The notes: generated by a model from the sequence alone, not told the origin. A DNA stretch of 64,000 nt from Streptomyces sp. Q6 (GCF_036967205.1 NZ_CP146022.1:7192001-7256000); one strand, 5' to 3'. Numbered from the stretch's first letter, positions 54,379-63,975 are shown. Numbers and translations are program-made.

Positions 54379-55437
54379 GTGGCCCGCGACGGCGGCAAGG
54401 GCAAGGCAGCCACGCAGAGCGCGGACGGGCCGGGCAAGGTGACGATCACCGAGATCGCGCGGGAGGCCGGGGTCTCGGTCCCGACGGTCTCGCGGGTCGT
54501 GAACGGGCGCTCCGACGTGTCACCGGCCACCCGGGCCCGGGTGGAGGACCTGCTGCACCGGCACGGATACCAGCGGCGCCCGCCCGCGCCCGGCGACCGG
54601 GCGGCCCTGCTCGACCTGGTCTTCAACGATCTGGACAGCCCCTGGGCCGTGGAGATCATCCGCGGTGTCGAGGAGGTCGCGCACGAGGCCGGCGTGGGCA
54701 CCGTGGTCTCCGCGATCCACGACCGGGCGGGCGCCGCGCGACAGTGGATGACCAATCTGCGGGCTCGCGCCTCCGACGGCGTGATCCTGGTGACGTCGGT
54801 GCTCGAACCCGGTCTGCACGAGGAACTGCGGCGCCTCGGCGTGCCGTTGGTGGTGATCGACCCGGCGGGCTCACCCGCCACCGAGGCGACGACCGTGGGC
54901 GCCACCAACTGGGCGGGCGGGATGGCGGCGACCGAGCATCTCCTCGCGCTCGGCCATCGCCGGATCGGGTTCATCGAGGGGCCGCCCCGGCTGCTGTGCT
55001 CGCGGGCCAGGCTCGACGGCTACCGGGCCGCCCTCGACGTGGCGGGCGTCCCCGTCGAGGACGAGCTGATCGTGCCCGGCGACTTCTACCACGAGTCGGG
55101 ATTCACCGGCTGCAACGCGCTGTTGGACCTGGCCGCACCGCCCACCGCCGTCTTCGCCTCCAGTGACCAGATGGCCCTGGGCGCGATCGAGGCGCTGCGC
55201 CGGCGCGGCCTGCGGGTGCCCGAGGACATGAGCGTCGTCGGCTTCGACGACCTGCCCGAGGTGCGCTGGTCCGCGCCGCCGCTCACCACGGTCCGCCAGC
55301 CGCTCGCGGACATGGGCAAGCTGGCCGCCCGCTCCGTCCTCGATCTCACCCGCTCGGTCGCGCCCGCGTCGCCGCGGGTCGAGCTGGCGACGGAACTCGT
55401 GGTCAGGGCCAGTACGGCGGCTCCGCGCGACGTCTAG
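54379..55437 (+). CDS. bxlR: LacI-family regulator (BxlR-like)
   Basis: 352 residues. LacI HTH and hinge: VTITEIAREAGVSVPTVSRV (about 20-39) and VNGRSDVSPATRARVEDLL. The effector domain includes LDLVFNDLDSPWAVEIIRGV, HLLALGHRRIGFIEGP, FASSDQMALGAIEALR and VVGFDDLP. GTG 54379 is chosen because GGAGG lies 8 nt upstream. It stands directly ahead of the xylo-oligosaccharide transporter genes and GH3, the order of the Streptomyces bxlREFGA cluster, in which BxlR represses the operon in the absence of xylobiose. Identity rests on synteny. Confidence 0.85.
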   Translation: MARDGGKGKAATQSADGPGKVTITEIAREAGVSVPTVSRVVNGRSDVSPATRARVEDLLHRHGYQRRPPAPGDRAALLDLVFNDLDSPWAVEIIRGVEEVAHEAGVGTVVSAIHDRAGAARQWMTNLRARASDGVILVTSVLEPGLHEELRRLGVPLVVIDPAGSPATEATTVGATNWAGGMAATEHLLALGHRRIGFIEGPPRLLCSRARLDGYRAALDVAGVPVEDELIVPGDFYHESGFTGCNALLDLAAPPTAVFASSDQMALGAIEALRRRGLRVPEDMSVVGFDDLPEVRWSAPPLTTVRQPLADMGKLAARSVLDLTRSVAPASPRVELATELVVRASTAAPRDV

Positions 55438-55465
55438 CGACCGGTAGAACCACGCATTCCGTCTC

Positions 55466-55506
55466 GGGGTGTCAACAGCCTTTTTTGTTAAGGGCGTTGA
55501 CACCCC
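55466..55506. promoter_or_regulatory. Nested inverted repeats (operator) upstream of bxlE
   Basis: Outer perfect arms GGGGTGTCAAC (55466-55476) and GTTGACACCCC (55496-55506). Inner site: TTTTTGTTAA, centre GGGCG, TTGACA, the same layout as upstream of GH30, GH2 and GH67. It overlaps the -35 element. Confidence 0.6.
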
Positions 55507-55525
55507 GTTCTCGTTTCCGTAACTT
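55497..55525 (+). promoter_or_regulatory. bxlE promoter
   Basis: TTGACA (55497-55502), 17-nt spacer, TAACTT (55520-55525); the -35 is buried in the nested inverted repeat, consistent with repression. The start codon is about 48 nt past the -10. Confidence 0.6.
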
Positions 55526-55573
55526 CCGTGGCCGTCTCCCGATAATTTTCGGATCACTTCCGGAAGGTGCGCC

Positions 55574-56872
55574 ATGTCAGCCTCCGATTTCTCCCGCCGT
55601 CGATTCCTCGGCGCCGCCTCGGCGGCCGGTCTCGGCGCCGCAGCGCTCACCGCGTGCGGCGGCTCCGACTCCGGCAGTGGGAAGGACAGTTCCGGCCGGA
55701 CCGTCATCGAATGGTGGAACATCCAGACCACGGAGCCGTCGAAGACCATCTGGCCGGAGCGGGCGAAGGCGTTCGAGGCCAAGAACCCCGATGTGCGCAT
55801 CAAGCTCGTGACGCTGGAGAACGACGCCTACAAGTCCAAGATGACGGCGCTCACCAGCTCCGGAAAACTTCCGGACATCTACCACACCTGGGGTGGCGGA
55901 GTCCTCCAGCAGCAGATCGACGCGGGCCTCGTCGAGGACCTCACCACGTCCATGGAGCCGATGGCCGGCACCCTCGTCCCCGCGTCGGTCAAGGCCTACC
56001 AGTTCGACAGCAAGACGTACGCGATGCCCTTCGACATCGGCGCCGTCGGCTTCTGGTACAACAAGGCGCTCTTCAAGAAGGCCGGGATCAGCGCCCCGCC
56101 GACCACCTGGGACGACTACCTCGACACGGTCAAGAAGCTGAAGTCCGCGGGCGTCACCCCGATCGCCCTCGCGGGCAAGGAGAAGTGGCCCGGCATGTAC
56201 TTCTGGTCCTACCTGTCGATGCGGATCGCCGGCGTCGACGGCATGCAGAAGGCCGCCGACGCCAAGGACTTCACCGGCGACGACTTCGTCAAGGCGGGTG
56301 AGCACCTCAAGGAGCTCGTCGCGCTCAAGCCGTTCCAGAAGGGCTTCCTCGGCGCCGCCTACTCCACCCCCAACGGAGAGGCCGCCACCATGGGCAACGG
56401 CAAGGCCGCCATGGAACTGATGGGCCAGTGGGCGCCCGTCGTCCAGGCCGACGCGGGCAAGGGCATCGGCAAGGACCTCGGCTTCTTCTCCTTCCCCTCG
56501 GTCGCCGGCGGCAAGGGCCAACTCACCGACGTGTTCGGCGGAGGCGGCGGCTACGCCGTCCGCAAGGGCGCCCCCAAGGCGGCCGTCGACTTCCTGAAGT
56601 TCTTCATGACGGCCGAGTCCGACCGCATCCTCGTCTCCAAGGCCAACATGATCCCGGTCGTCAAGGACGCCGCGAGCGCGCTGACCGACCCGAACCTCAC
56701 CGCCGTGTCCGACATGCTCGGCAAGTCCACCGGCTTCCAGCTCTACCTCGACCAGGCCTACCCGCCGGCCGTCGGCCAGGAGGTCAACGACTCCGTGGCC
56801 GCCCTCATCGCCGGATCCAAGTCGCCCGAGCAGGTGGCCCGTTCGGTGACCCAGGTCGCCAAGAGCCAGTAA
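55574..56872 (+). CDS. bxlE: Xylo-oligosaccharide-binding lipoprotein (BxlE-like)
   Basis: 432 residues. Twin-arginine signal SRRRFLGAASAAGLGAAA into lipobox LTAC. Family-1 solute-binding fold: IEWWNIQTTEPSKTIWPER, the ligand-loop LPDIYHTWGGGVLQQ, and GGGGGYAVRKGAPKAAVDFL. GGAAGG precedes the ATG. First gene of a bxlEFG-A order; the Streptomyces lividans and S. thermoviolaceus BxlE proteins bind xylobiose and longer oligomers. Assignment by synteny and fold. Confidence 0.9.
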   Translation: MSASDFSRRRFLGAASAAGLGAAALTACGGSDSGSGKDSSGRTVIEWWNIQTTEPSKTIWPERAKAFEAKNPDVRIKLVTLENDAYKSKMTALTSSGKLPDIYHTWGGGVLQQQIDAGLVEDLTTSMEPMAGTLVPASVKAYQFDSKTYAMPFDIGAVGFWYNKALFKKAGISAPPTTWDDYLDTVKKLKSAGVTPIALAGKEKWPGMYFWSYLSMRIAGVDGMQKAADAKDFTGDDFVKAGEHLKELVALKPFQKGFLGAAYSTPNGEAATMGNGKAAMELMGQWAPVVQADAGKGIGKDLGFFSFPSVAGGKGQLTDVFGGGGGYAVRKGAPKAAVDFLKFFMTAESDRILVSKANMIPVVKDAASALTDPNLTAVSDMLGKSTGFQLYLDQAYPPAVGQEVNDSVAALIAGSKSPEQVARSVTQVAKSQ

Positions 56873-56878
56873 GGGACC

Positions 56879-57868
56879 ATGACTTCGACCTACGTAAAGG
56901 ACGCGCGGCCCGCCGTCGCCGAGGAGCCGCAGCGCGACCTCGGCAACCGGCGGCCGCTCGCCCGCCGCGTCACCGACTGGCTGACCGCCGTCTCCTTCAC
57001 CCTGCCCGCCCTGATCCTGTTCGGCGCGCTCGTCCTCGCCCCGATCATGTACGCGGTGTACGTGAGCCTCTTCAACTGGGGCGGCTTCGGGTCCCCCACG
57101 GACTACACGGGCCTCGACAACTACAGCCGCCTGATCAAGGACCCGGTCTTCCTCGGCGACCTGTGGCGCGGCCTGCTCCTCGTCGGCTTCTCCATCCTGG
57201 TGCAGCTGCCGTTCGCGCTCGCCATGGCCGTCCTGCTGAACCAGAAGCTGCGCGGCCGGGCCCTCTACCGGATGCTGTTCTTCGCCCCGTACGTCCTGTC
57301 CGAGGTGATCACCGGCGTCCTGTTCTCCATGATCTTCGCGCCGGACGCCGGCCTCGCCGACAAGGTGCTCGGCGCGGTCGGCCTCGACGGCCTCGGCGGG
57401 CTCTGGTTCGCCGACCAGTCGACGGTCATGCCGACCCTGTTCCTCGTCATGACGTGGAAGTACTTCGGGTTCCACATGATGCTGTACCTGGCGGGACTCC
57501 AGGGCATCCCGGCCGAACTGCACGAGGCCGCCCGCATCGACGGCGCGAACGCCTGGGAGCGCTTCCGGTACATCACCCTGCCGCTGCTCGGACCCACGGT
57601 GCGGATCAGCGCGTTCCTGTCGGTCATCGGCGCCATCCAGCTCTTCGACCTGGTGTGGGTGACCTCGCAGGGCGGTCCCGACCACGCCTCCGAGACGATG
57701 GCCATCACCCTGTTCCAGTACGGCTTCAAGCGCTACCAGATCGGCTACGCCAGCGCGCTCAGCATCGCGCTGTTCCTCATCAGCCTCGTCTTCGCCCTCG
57801 CCTACCAGCGCTTCGTGCTGCGTCGCGACACCGAAGGAGCCCTCACGAACATGCGAGCCACCCGATGA
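56879..57868 (+). CDS. bxlF: Xylo-oligosaccharide ABC permease (BxlF-like)
   Basis: 329 residues, MalF type. Six helices from WLTAVSFTLPALILFGALVL; EAA loop ELHEAARIDGANAWERFRYI. Starts 6 nt after the bxlE stop (AAGGG ribosome site within that gap). Its stop overlaps the bxlG start by 4 nt. Confidence 0.93.
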   Translation: MTSTYVKDARPAVAEEPQRDLGNRRPLARRVTDWLTAVSFTLPALILFGALVLAPIMYAVYVSLFNWGGFGSPTDYTGLDNYSRLIKDPVFLGDLWRGLLLVGFSILVQLPFALAMAVLLNQKLRGRALYRMLFFAPYVLSEVITGVLFSMIFAPDAGLADKVLGAVGLDGLGGLWFADQSTVMPTLFLVMTWKYFGFHMMLYLAGLQGIPAELHEAARIDGANAWERFRYITLPLLGPTVRISAFLSVIGAIQLFDLVWVTSQGGPDHASETMAITLFQYGFKRYQIGYASALSIALFLISLVFALAYQRFVLRRDTEGALTNMRATR

Positions 57869-58710
57869 GCGCCCCCGACACGGTGGGCCGCCGCCGCTTC
57901 GGCAAGGTGCCCCTGTACGTGATCGTGTGGCTGGTCGGCATCGTCATGGTGACCCCGCTGCTCTACGCCCTCATCTCCGGCTTCAAGTCCACCGACCAGC
58001 TCTCCAGCAACCCCTTCGGGCTGCCCTCGCCCTGGGTGACGTCCAACTACACGGACATCCTCGCCTCGGGGTCCTTCTGGCGGATGCTCGGCTCGTCCAC
58101 GCTGGTCGCCATCGGGACGACCCTGCTGACGGTGGGGGCCGCGGCCCTCGCCGCCTTCTCCCTGGCCCGGTTCTCCTACCGGGGGCGGGAACTGCTCTTC
58201 ACGCTCTTCACGATGGGGCTGATGTTCCCGTTCGCGGTGGCGATCCTGCCGCTGTTCATCCTGCTGCGCACCTTCGGACTCCTCGACAACCCGTGGGGCG
58301 TCATCCTGCCGCAGGCCGCGTTCGGCCTCCCCATCACCATCGTCATCCTGCGCGGCTTCTTCCGGCAGATCCCCGGCGAACTGGAGGAGGCGGCCACCCT
58401 CGACGGCTGCTCCCCGTTCGGCTTCTTCTGGCGGATCCTGCTGCCGATGGCCCGGCCCGCCCTCGGCACCGTCTCCGTGCTCGCCGTGGTGAGCAGCTGG
58501 AACAACTTCCTGCTGCCCCTCCTGGTGTTCAGCAACGAGACGTGGTGGACGATCCCGGTCGGCGTCCAGCAGTTCCAAGGGCAGTACGCCGCCGACATCG
58601 CCCGCGTCTTCGCCTACCTCGTCCTCGCCATGGTGCCCGCCCTCGCCTTCTACGCGGTGGCCGAACGGCAGCTGATCGGCGGCATCACGATGGGCGCCAC
58701 CAAGGGCTGA
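57865..58710 (+). CDS. bxlG: Xylo-oligosaccharide ABC permease (BxlG-like)
   Basis: 281 residues, MalG type. LYVIVWLVGIVMVTPLLYAL begins the first helix; EAA loop ELEEAATLDGCSPFGFFWRI; tail QLIGGITMGATKG. The ATGA overlap with bxlF sets the start. 56 nt ahead of the GH3 gene, probably the same transcript. Confidence 0.93.
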   Translation: MSAPDTVGRRRFGKVPLYVIVWLVGIVMVTPLLYALISGFKSTDQLSSNPFGLPSPWVTSNYTDILASGSFWRMLGSSTLVAIGTTLLTVGAAALAAFSLARFSYRGRELLFTLFTMGLMFPFAVAILPLFILLRTFGLLDNPWGVILPQAAFGLPITIVILRGFFRQIPGELEEAATLDGCSPFGFFWRILLPMARPALGTVSVLAVVSSWNNFLLPLLVFSNETWWTIPVGVQQFQGQYAADIARVFAYLVLAMVPALAFYAVAERQLIGGITMGATKG

Positions 58711-58766
58711 GCCGCAGCGTCGCGGATCGCCATCACCCCCTGCACGTACCGCACTTGAGGAGTTCC

Positions 58767-60994
58767 ATGGTCCAGCCCTGGCAGGACACCAGCCTGCCCG
58801 CGAAGGTCCGGGCGGCCGACCTGCTCGCCCGGATGACCAGCGAGGAGAAGAAGGCCCAGCTCTCCAGTGTGTGGCTGGGCGCCGACATCGAGACCGACAC
58901 CGCGGCGGTGGCGCCCGGACAGCACGCGTACGTCGCCGAGAGCGCGGTCCTCGACGCCCTGCTCCCGCACGGCCTCGGGCAGCTGACCCGCCCCTTCGGC
59001 ACCGTCCCCGTGGAACCGGCCGAAGGCGCCGCGCGGCTGGCCGAGCTGCAGCACCGGATCCGCGAGGGGAACCGGTTCGAGGTGCCCGCCCTCGCCCACG
59101 AGGAGTGCCTCACCGGCTTCGCCGCCTGGCAGGCCACCGTGTTCCCGACGCCCCTCGCCTGGGGCGCCACCTTCGACCCGGCCCTGATCACCGAGATGGC
59201 CGAGGCCATCGGTACGTCGATGCGCACGGTCGGCATCCACCAGGGCCTCGCCCCCGTCCTCGACGTCGTACGCGATCCGCGCTGGGGCCGCACCGAGGAG
59301 TCCATCGGCGAGGACCCCTACCTGGTCGGCACGGTCGGCGCCGCCTATGTGCGGGGCCTGGAGGCCGCCGGCATCGTCGCCACCCTCAAGCACTTCGCCG
59401 GCTACTCGGCCTCCCGCGGCGCCCGCAACCACGCGCCGGCGTCGCTCGGCCCGCGCGAGCTCGCGGACGTCATCCTGCCGCCGTTCGAGATGGCGCTGCG
59501 CGAGGGCGGGGCCCGCTCCGTGATGGCCTCCTACAACGACATCGACGGGCTGCCCGGCCACGTCCACGCCGGGCTGCTCACCCGACTCCTGCGCGAGGAG
59601 TGGGGGTTCACCGGCACGGTCGTCGCCGACTACTTCGGCATCGCGTTCCTGGAGTCCGCTCACAAGGTCGCCGCCTCCGAGGGGGACGCCGCCCGGCTCG
59701 CCCTCGCCGCCGGCGTCGACGTCGAACTGCCGGCCGCGCGCTGCCTGCCCGCCGCCGGCCACATCCCCGAGGACCTGCTCGACCGCGCCGCGCTGCGCGT
59801 CCTCACGCAGAAGTGCGAACTCGGGCTGCTCGACCCGGGCTGGGAGCCGGTCACCGGCGACGAGCCCATCGACCTGAACCCCCCTCAGATGCGGGACCTG
59901 GCGCGTGCGGTGGCACAGGAGTCGGTCGTGCTGCTCGCCAACGACGCGGGGCTGCTGCCACTGCCCGACGGGCTGCGCGTCGCCCTGGTCGGCCCCCTCG
60001 CCGACGAACAGGCCGCGATGCTCGGCTGCTACACGTTCCCGCGGCACGTCGGCGTCAACCACCCCGGGCTCGCCGCCGGTGTCGAGGTGCCGACGCTCGC
60101 CGAAGCGCTCCGCGCGGAGCTGCCCGGCGCCGTCTTCGTCGACGACCCGGCGGACGCCGACGTGTGCCTCGCCGTCGTCGGTGACCGCTCGGGCCTGTTC
60201 GGGCGCGGCTCCTCCGGCGAGGGCTGCGACACGGAGGACCTCGAACTTCCCTATCAGCAGGGCGCGTTGCTGGACGAGGTGTTCGGTGCGGGAACGCCCG
60301 TCGTGCTCGTCGTGCTCAGCGGCCGGCCCTACGCGCTGGGCCGCTGGGCCGACCGGGCCGCCGCCGTCGTCCAGGCGTTCTTCCCCGGCCAGGAGGGCGG
60401 CCCCGCCGTCGCCGGAGTCCTGTCCGGACGCGTCGAGCCGTCCGGACGGCTGCCGATCGGCGTGCCGCGCACCCCGGCGGCCAGCCCGCGCCGTACCTCG
60501 CGCCACCGCTCGGCCGCCGCGGCGACCCCAGCAACGTCGACCCCACCGCCCTCTACCCGTTCGGCCACGGCCTCTCGTACACCACGTTCGCCTGGGACAC
60601 CCCGCAGTGCGACGCCCCCGAACTGCCCACCGACGGCGAGACCACCGTGCGGCTCACCGTCCGCAACACCGGTGACCGGCCGGGCACCGAGATCGTCCAG
60701 CTCTACCTCCACGACCCGGTCGGCACCGTCGCCCGCCCCGAGGTGCGGCTCGTCGGCTATGCCCGCGTCCCGCTCGACGCGGGGGCGAGCGCCGAGGTGC
60801 ACGCCACGTTCCCCGCGGACCTCGCCGCGTACACCGGTGCCGACGGCCGCCGCGTCGTCGAACCCGGCGCGCTCGAACTGCGCGTCGCCGCGTCCAGCGA
60901 ACACGTCCACCACACCGTGCCGCTCACCCTCACGGGAGCGGAGCGGGAGGTCGGGCACGAGCGGCGGATGCGCTGCGAGCTGCGCGTCAAGTAG
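58767..60994 (+). pseudogene. bxlA: GH3 beta-xylosidase (BxlA-like), frameshifted
   Basis: About 742 residues if restored. GH3 N-domain: GIHQGLAPVLDVVRDPRWGR, ATLKHFAGYSAS (Lys-His), nucleophile Asp288 in VVADYFGIAF. Alpha/beta sandwich: GEGCDTEDLELP. The frame breaks after PIGVPRTP; the expected GGQPAPYLAPPLGRRGDPSN, TALYPFGHGLSYTTFAWD and a fibronectin III-like end continue in another frame to TAG 60994. One base is missing at the C4 run at 60472-60475. No signal peptide. Last gene of the bxl order; cleaves xylobiose and longer oligomers to xylose. The unshifted frame runs on into the GH10 gene and mimics a fusion. Confidence 0.83.
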
Positions 60995-61151
60995 CCGGCG
61001 CCGCGCCCCACGAACCGCCGGGCGTCACGACGTCCCTGTGGCGCCCGGCTCACGAACGCGGGGCGCGCCGTCTCGGCGCGCCCCGCCGCGCAAGGACAAC
61101 GACCCGCCCAGCTGTGCGAGTTGGGATCTCATCGAGTTGAGGAGCCGCACC

Positions 61152-62243
61152 ATGCGCACGTCCCCCCGATCCGCCCGCACCAGATCCGCCGCCGGCGCCG
61201 CCCTCGCCGCGACGGCCCTGCTGCTCGGCCTCGCCGCCGCCCCGTCCGCCCAGGCGGAGACCGGCGCGAAGCAGCACACGCGGACGCTCGACGACCTGGC
61301 CCGCCAGAGCGGCCGCTACTTCGGCTCCGCCGTCGACAACCCGGAGCTGGCCGACACCGAGTACGCCGACCTGCTCGGGCGCGAGTTCGGCAGCACCACC
61401 CCCGGCAACGCCATGAAGTGGTACGCCACCGAACCCCAGCGCGGCGTCTTCGACTTCACCGCGGGCGACGAGATCGTCGACTACGCGCGGGCCAACGGCC
61501 TCAAGCTCCGCGGCCACACCCTGCTGTGGCACAGCCAGCTGCCGGACTGGCTCTCCTCCGGTACCTGGACGAAGGACGAACTGCGCTCCATCCTCAAGAA
61601 CCACATCACGCACGTGGTGAAGCACTACCGCGGCAAGGTCTTCGCCTGGGACGTCGCCAACGAGATCATGAACGAGGACGGCACCTACCGCGAGAACATC
61701 TTCTACAAGACCATCGGCCCCGGCTACATCGCCGACGCCCTGCGCTGGGCCCGCGCCGCCGACCCGAAGGTCAAGCTCTACCTCAACGACTACAACGTCG
61801 ACGGACTCGGCGCGAAGTCGGACGCCTACTACGCGCTGATCAAGCAGCTCAAGGCGGACCGCGTACCGATCGACGGCTTCGGTCTCCAGGGCCACCTGGC
61901 GCTCCAGTACGGCCTGCCCGGGGGCATCAAGGAGAACCTCCAGCGCTTCGCCGACCTCGGCGTCGACGTCGCCTTCACCGAGCTCGACATCCGCATGATC
62001 CTGCCCGCGGACGAGGCGAAGCTGGCCCAGCAGGCCGACTGGTACGGCCAGGTCACCAGTGCCTGCCTCGCCGTGAAGCGGTGCGTCGGCATCACGGTGT
62101 GGGGCTACTCCGACCGCCACTCGTGGATCCCCGCCGTCTTCGAGGGACAGGGCGCCGCGCTGCCCTGGGACGAGAACCTCCAGCGCAAGCCCGCCTACGA
62201 CGCGATCAGGGCGGCGCTCCTCGCCGCCGCGAAGAAGGACTGA
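61152..62243 (+). CDS. Secreted GH10 endo-1,4-beta-xylanase
   Basis: 363 residues, single-domain. Signal peptide SAAGAALAATALLLGLAAAP with cleavage near AQA-ETG (about residue 36). GH10 landmarks: GSTTPGNAMKWYATEP, HTLLWHSQLPDWL, acid/base Glu171 in DVANEIMNE, and nucleophile Glu277 in FTELDIRM, with WGYSDRHSWIP at the end of the barrel. No carbohydrate-binding module, so it probably acts on soluble or exposed xylan. GAGGAG precedes ATG 61152. It supplies oligomers for the Bxl transporter. Confidence 0.95.
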   Translation: MRTSPRSARTRSAAGAALAATALLLGLAAAPSAQAETGAKQHTRTLDDLARQSGRYFGSAVDNPELADTEYADLLGREFGSTTPGNAMKWYATEPQRGVFDFTAGDEIVDYARANGLKLRGHTLLWHSQLPDWLSSGTWTKDELRSILKNHITHVVKHYRGKVFAWDVANEIMNEDGTYRENIFYKTIGPGYIADALRWARAADPKVKLYLNDYNVDGLGAKSDAYYALIKQLKADRVPIDGFGLQGHLALQYGLPGGIKENLQRFADLGVDVAFTELDIRMILPADEAKLAQQADWYGQVTSACLAVKRCVGITVWGYSDRHSWIPAVFEGQGAALPWDENLQRKPAYDAIRAALLAAAKKD

Positions 62244-62322
62244 CCGCCCGGCGCGCCCGGCCTGTCCGTCGTCCCCGGCACACCCGTCGTCCGCGTCGCA
62301 GTCGTCGTCCCCGTCGTCCCCG

Positions 62323-63102
62323 TCAGAGAGAAACGGTTCCTCCGATGAGGTGCGCCGCGTGGTGCACGTACAGCTGCAGCCCACCGGGCAGCCGGGAGGT
62401 CGTCACCAGGATCGAGGCCTCCCCGTAGACGGGGTGACGCAGCCGGCGCGTGCACGCGTCGGACGGCAGCCGGACCGCCCGGCTCCGCCACAGCCCCGCG
62501 CCGAGCGGATCGGCGGTGATCCGCTCGGCGAGGGCGCGCAGCGCGGCGTCGGCGGGGATCCGGCCGATCGCCGCGCGCACCCGCGCGACGGCGTCGGCAC
62601 GGACCTGGCCGATGTCGGCGAACCGCTGCTCCGCCTCCGCGGTGAGCAGCCACAGCACGAGGTTGCGGTCGTGGCGCGGGGACCGCTCGGGGTCGGCGAA
62701 GAGCCGCGCCACCGCGGCGTTCGCCGCCAGCACGTTCCACGCGTGGTCCGTGATCAGCGCCGCGTTCGGGTCCATCAGGTCGATGTGCGCGAGCTCCTCG
62801 ACGGTCGGCCTGCGCCGCTCGACGAGGTCGTGCGCGCAGACGCCCGGCTCCGCCGCGAGCAGCAGGAACGTCTCGCGCGCCGCACCGGTCAGACCGAGCC
62901 CGTCGGCCACGGACTTCAGCCGCTCCAGGCCGAGGCCCGTGCCGTGCGGCGCGCCGCTCTCCAGCGCCGCGTACTGCCGCGCGGACAGGCCGACGGCCCG
63001 TGCCGTCTGGTCCCCGGTCAGACCGAGCGCCTGTCTGCGCGCGCTCAGCAGCTCCCGCAGCTCGGTGCCGCGGGTGTCGTCGTGGCCCCCGTCGGATGCC
63101 AT
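62323..63102 (-). CDS. XRE-family regulator with MmyB-like ligand domain
   Basis: 259 residues. HTH (LLSARRQALGLTGDQTARAV, GLSARQYAALESG, residues about 16-50) followed by the MmyB-like PAS/ligand domain (about 105-255: ALITDHAWNVLAANAAVARL, RNLVLWLLTAEAEQRF, HPVYGEASILVTTSRLPGG). Such regulators usually control a divergent oxidoreductase or membrane gene, but here the divergent neighbour is a small secreted protein. Convergent with GH10 across a 79-nt gap of CGTCGTCCCC-like repeats. Confidence 0.88.
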   Translation of the reverse strand: MASDGGHDDTRGTELRELLSARRQALGLTGDQTARAVGLSARQYAALESGAPHGTGLGLERLKSVADGLGLTGAARETFLLLAAEPGVCAHDLVERRRPTVEELAHIDLMDPNAALITDHAWNVLAANAAVARLFADPERSPRHDRNLVLWLLTAEAEQRFADIGQVRADAVARVRAAIGRIPADAALRALAERITADPLGAGLWRSRAVRLPSDACTRRLRHPVYGEASILVTTSRLPGGLQLYVHHAAHLIGGTVSL

Positions 63103-63441
63103 GGGTTCCCCCCTTGTCAGCGGTGCCCCTCGGGCACGTGGTGCAGATGCGGACATGGGTGATGATGCGGAGCGACGGGGTCCAGGTTCATCGTCACCGG
63201 TGGTTATCACCCTTAAGTGGGTTTCCCTGTATGCCAGTTCGGTCGGTGGGGCGTGAACTGGGACGTTGGGCGGGAGTGGGTGTGCGCCGGGGCGGAGCGC
63301 GGTTGCGGAGCGTGGCCGGAGCGGGACCGATCGGGTGGTTGACGGACCGACAGGTATCGCATGGGGGCGCGGCCGTCCACACATCAACCGGAGATCGGGT
63401 GCCGCCCGCGCGCCCGTGACCGTCCCCGAGAAAGGCCCCGC
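63103..63441. other. 339-bp divergent intergenic region
   Basis: Between the XRE regulator and a secreted-protein gene. I see no clear -35/-10 pair, long repeat or credible ORF. The last bases include GAGAAAGG, the likely ribosome site for the next gene. Confidence 0.35.
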
Positions 63442-63975
63442 ATGTCCCTGCCGCGCCACGCCCTCGCCGTCTCCCTCGCCCTGACCCTGCTCGCCGGCCC
63501 CTGCGCCGCGGCCGCCGGGCGCGCCGCGCCCGGCGGTACGCCGACGTACCGGTGCACCACCAGCGAGAAGTCCGTCGACACCCCGTCGTACTCGGGCCCC
63601 TGGGCCGACAACTGGGACTTCACCGTCACGGTGTGCGCGGCCCGCTCCGGGACGAAGGCGCACGCGTACGCCAAGGCGTCCTGGGACGGTCCCGCCGCCG
63701 GGTTCAAGGAGGACTTCTTCAACGACGCCTACCTCACCCTCCGCGTCGAGCGGGGCCACCGCGTCCTGAAGGCGGGCAGCTTCCACGGGATCAAGAACCG
63801 TCTGGAGAACGGCGACAACTTCTGGGGCAACCACAACGGCTCGTACCGCACCCCGGTCGTCACCGCGCACGTCGGCCGCGGCCGCGTCGTCGCCGACAGC
63901 AGCATCAGCCTGGACTGGCGCAACCACGGCAGCGGCTACCAGCGGCACCACTTCGCCGCGTCCCCGGCGCGATAG
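63442..63975 (+). CDS. Small secreted protein of unknown function
   Basis: 177 residues. Signal peptide MSLPRHALAVSLALTLLAG with cleavage near AAA-GRA. The mature chain has two cysteines (YRCTT, VTVCAAR) about 40 residues apart that could form a disulphide, and is rich in aromatic and basic residues toward the end (GYQRHHFAASPAR). No family recognised. AAAGG precedes the start. Confidence 0.72.
   Translation: MSLPRHALAVSLALTLLAGPCAAAAGRAAPGGTPTYRCTTSEKSVDTPSYSGPWADNWDFTVTVCAARSGTKAHAYAKASWDGPAAGFKEDFFNDAYLTLRVERGHRVLKAGSFHGIKNRLENGDNFWGNHNGSYRTPVVTAHVGRGRVVADSSISLDWRNHGSGYQRHHFAASPAR

Noticed and set aside
57927-62243. A continuous frame of about 1438 codons that looks like a GH3-GH10 fusion with an extra N-terminus
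   Set aside because: Its first part is an out-of-frame shadow of bxlG. The GH3 part loses its frame at 60472-60475 and runs by chance into the in-frame GH10 gene, which has its own ribosome site, start and signal peptide.
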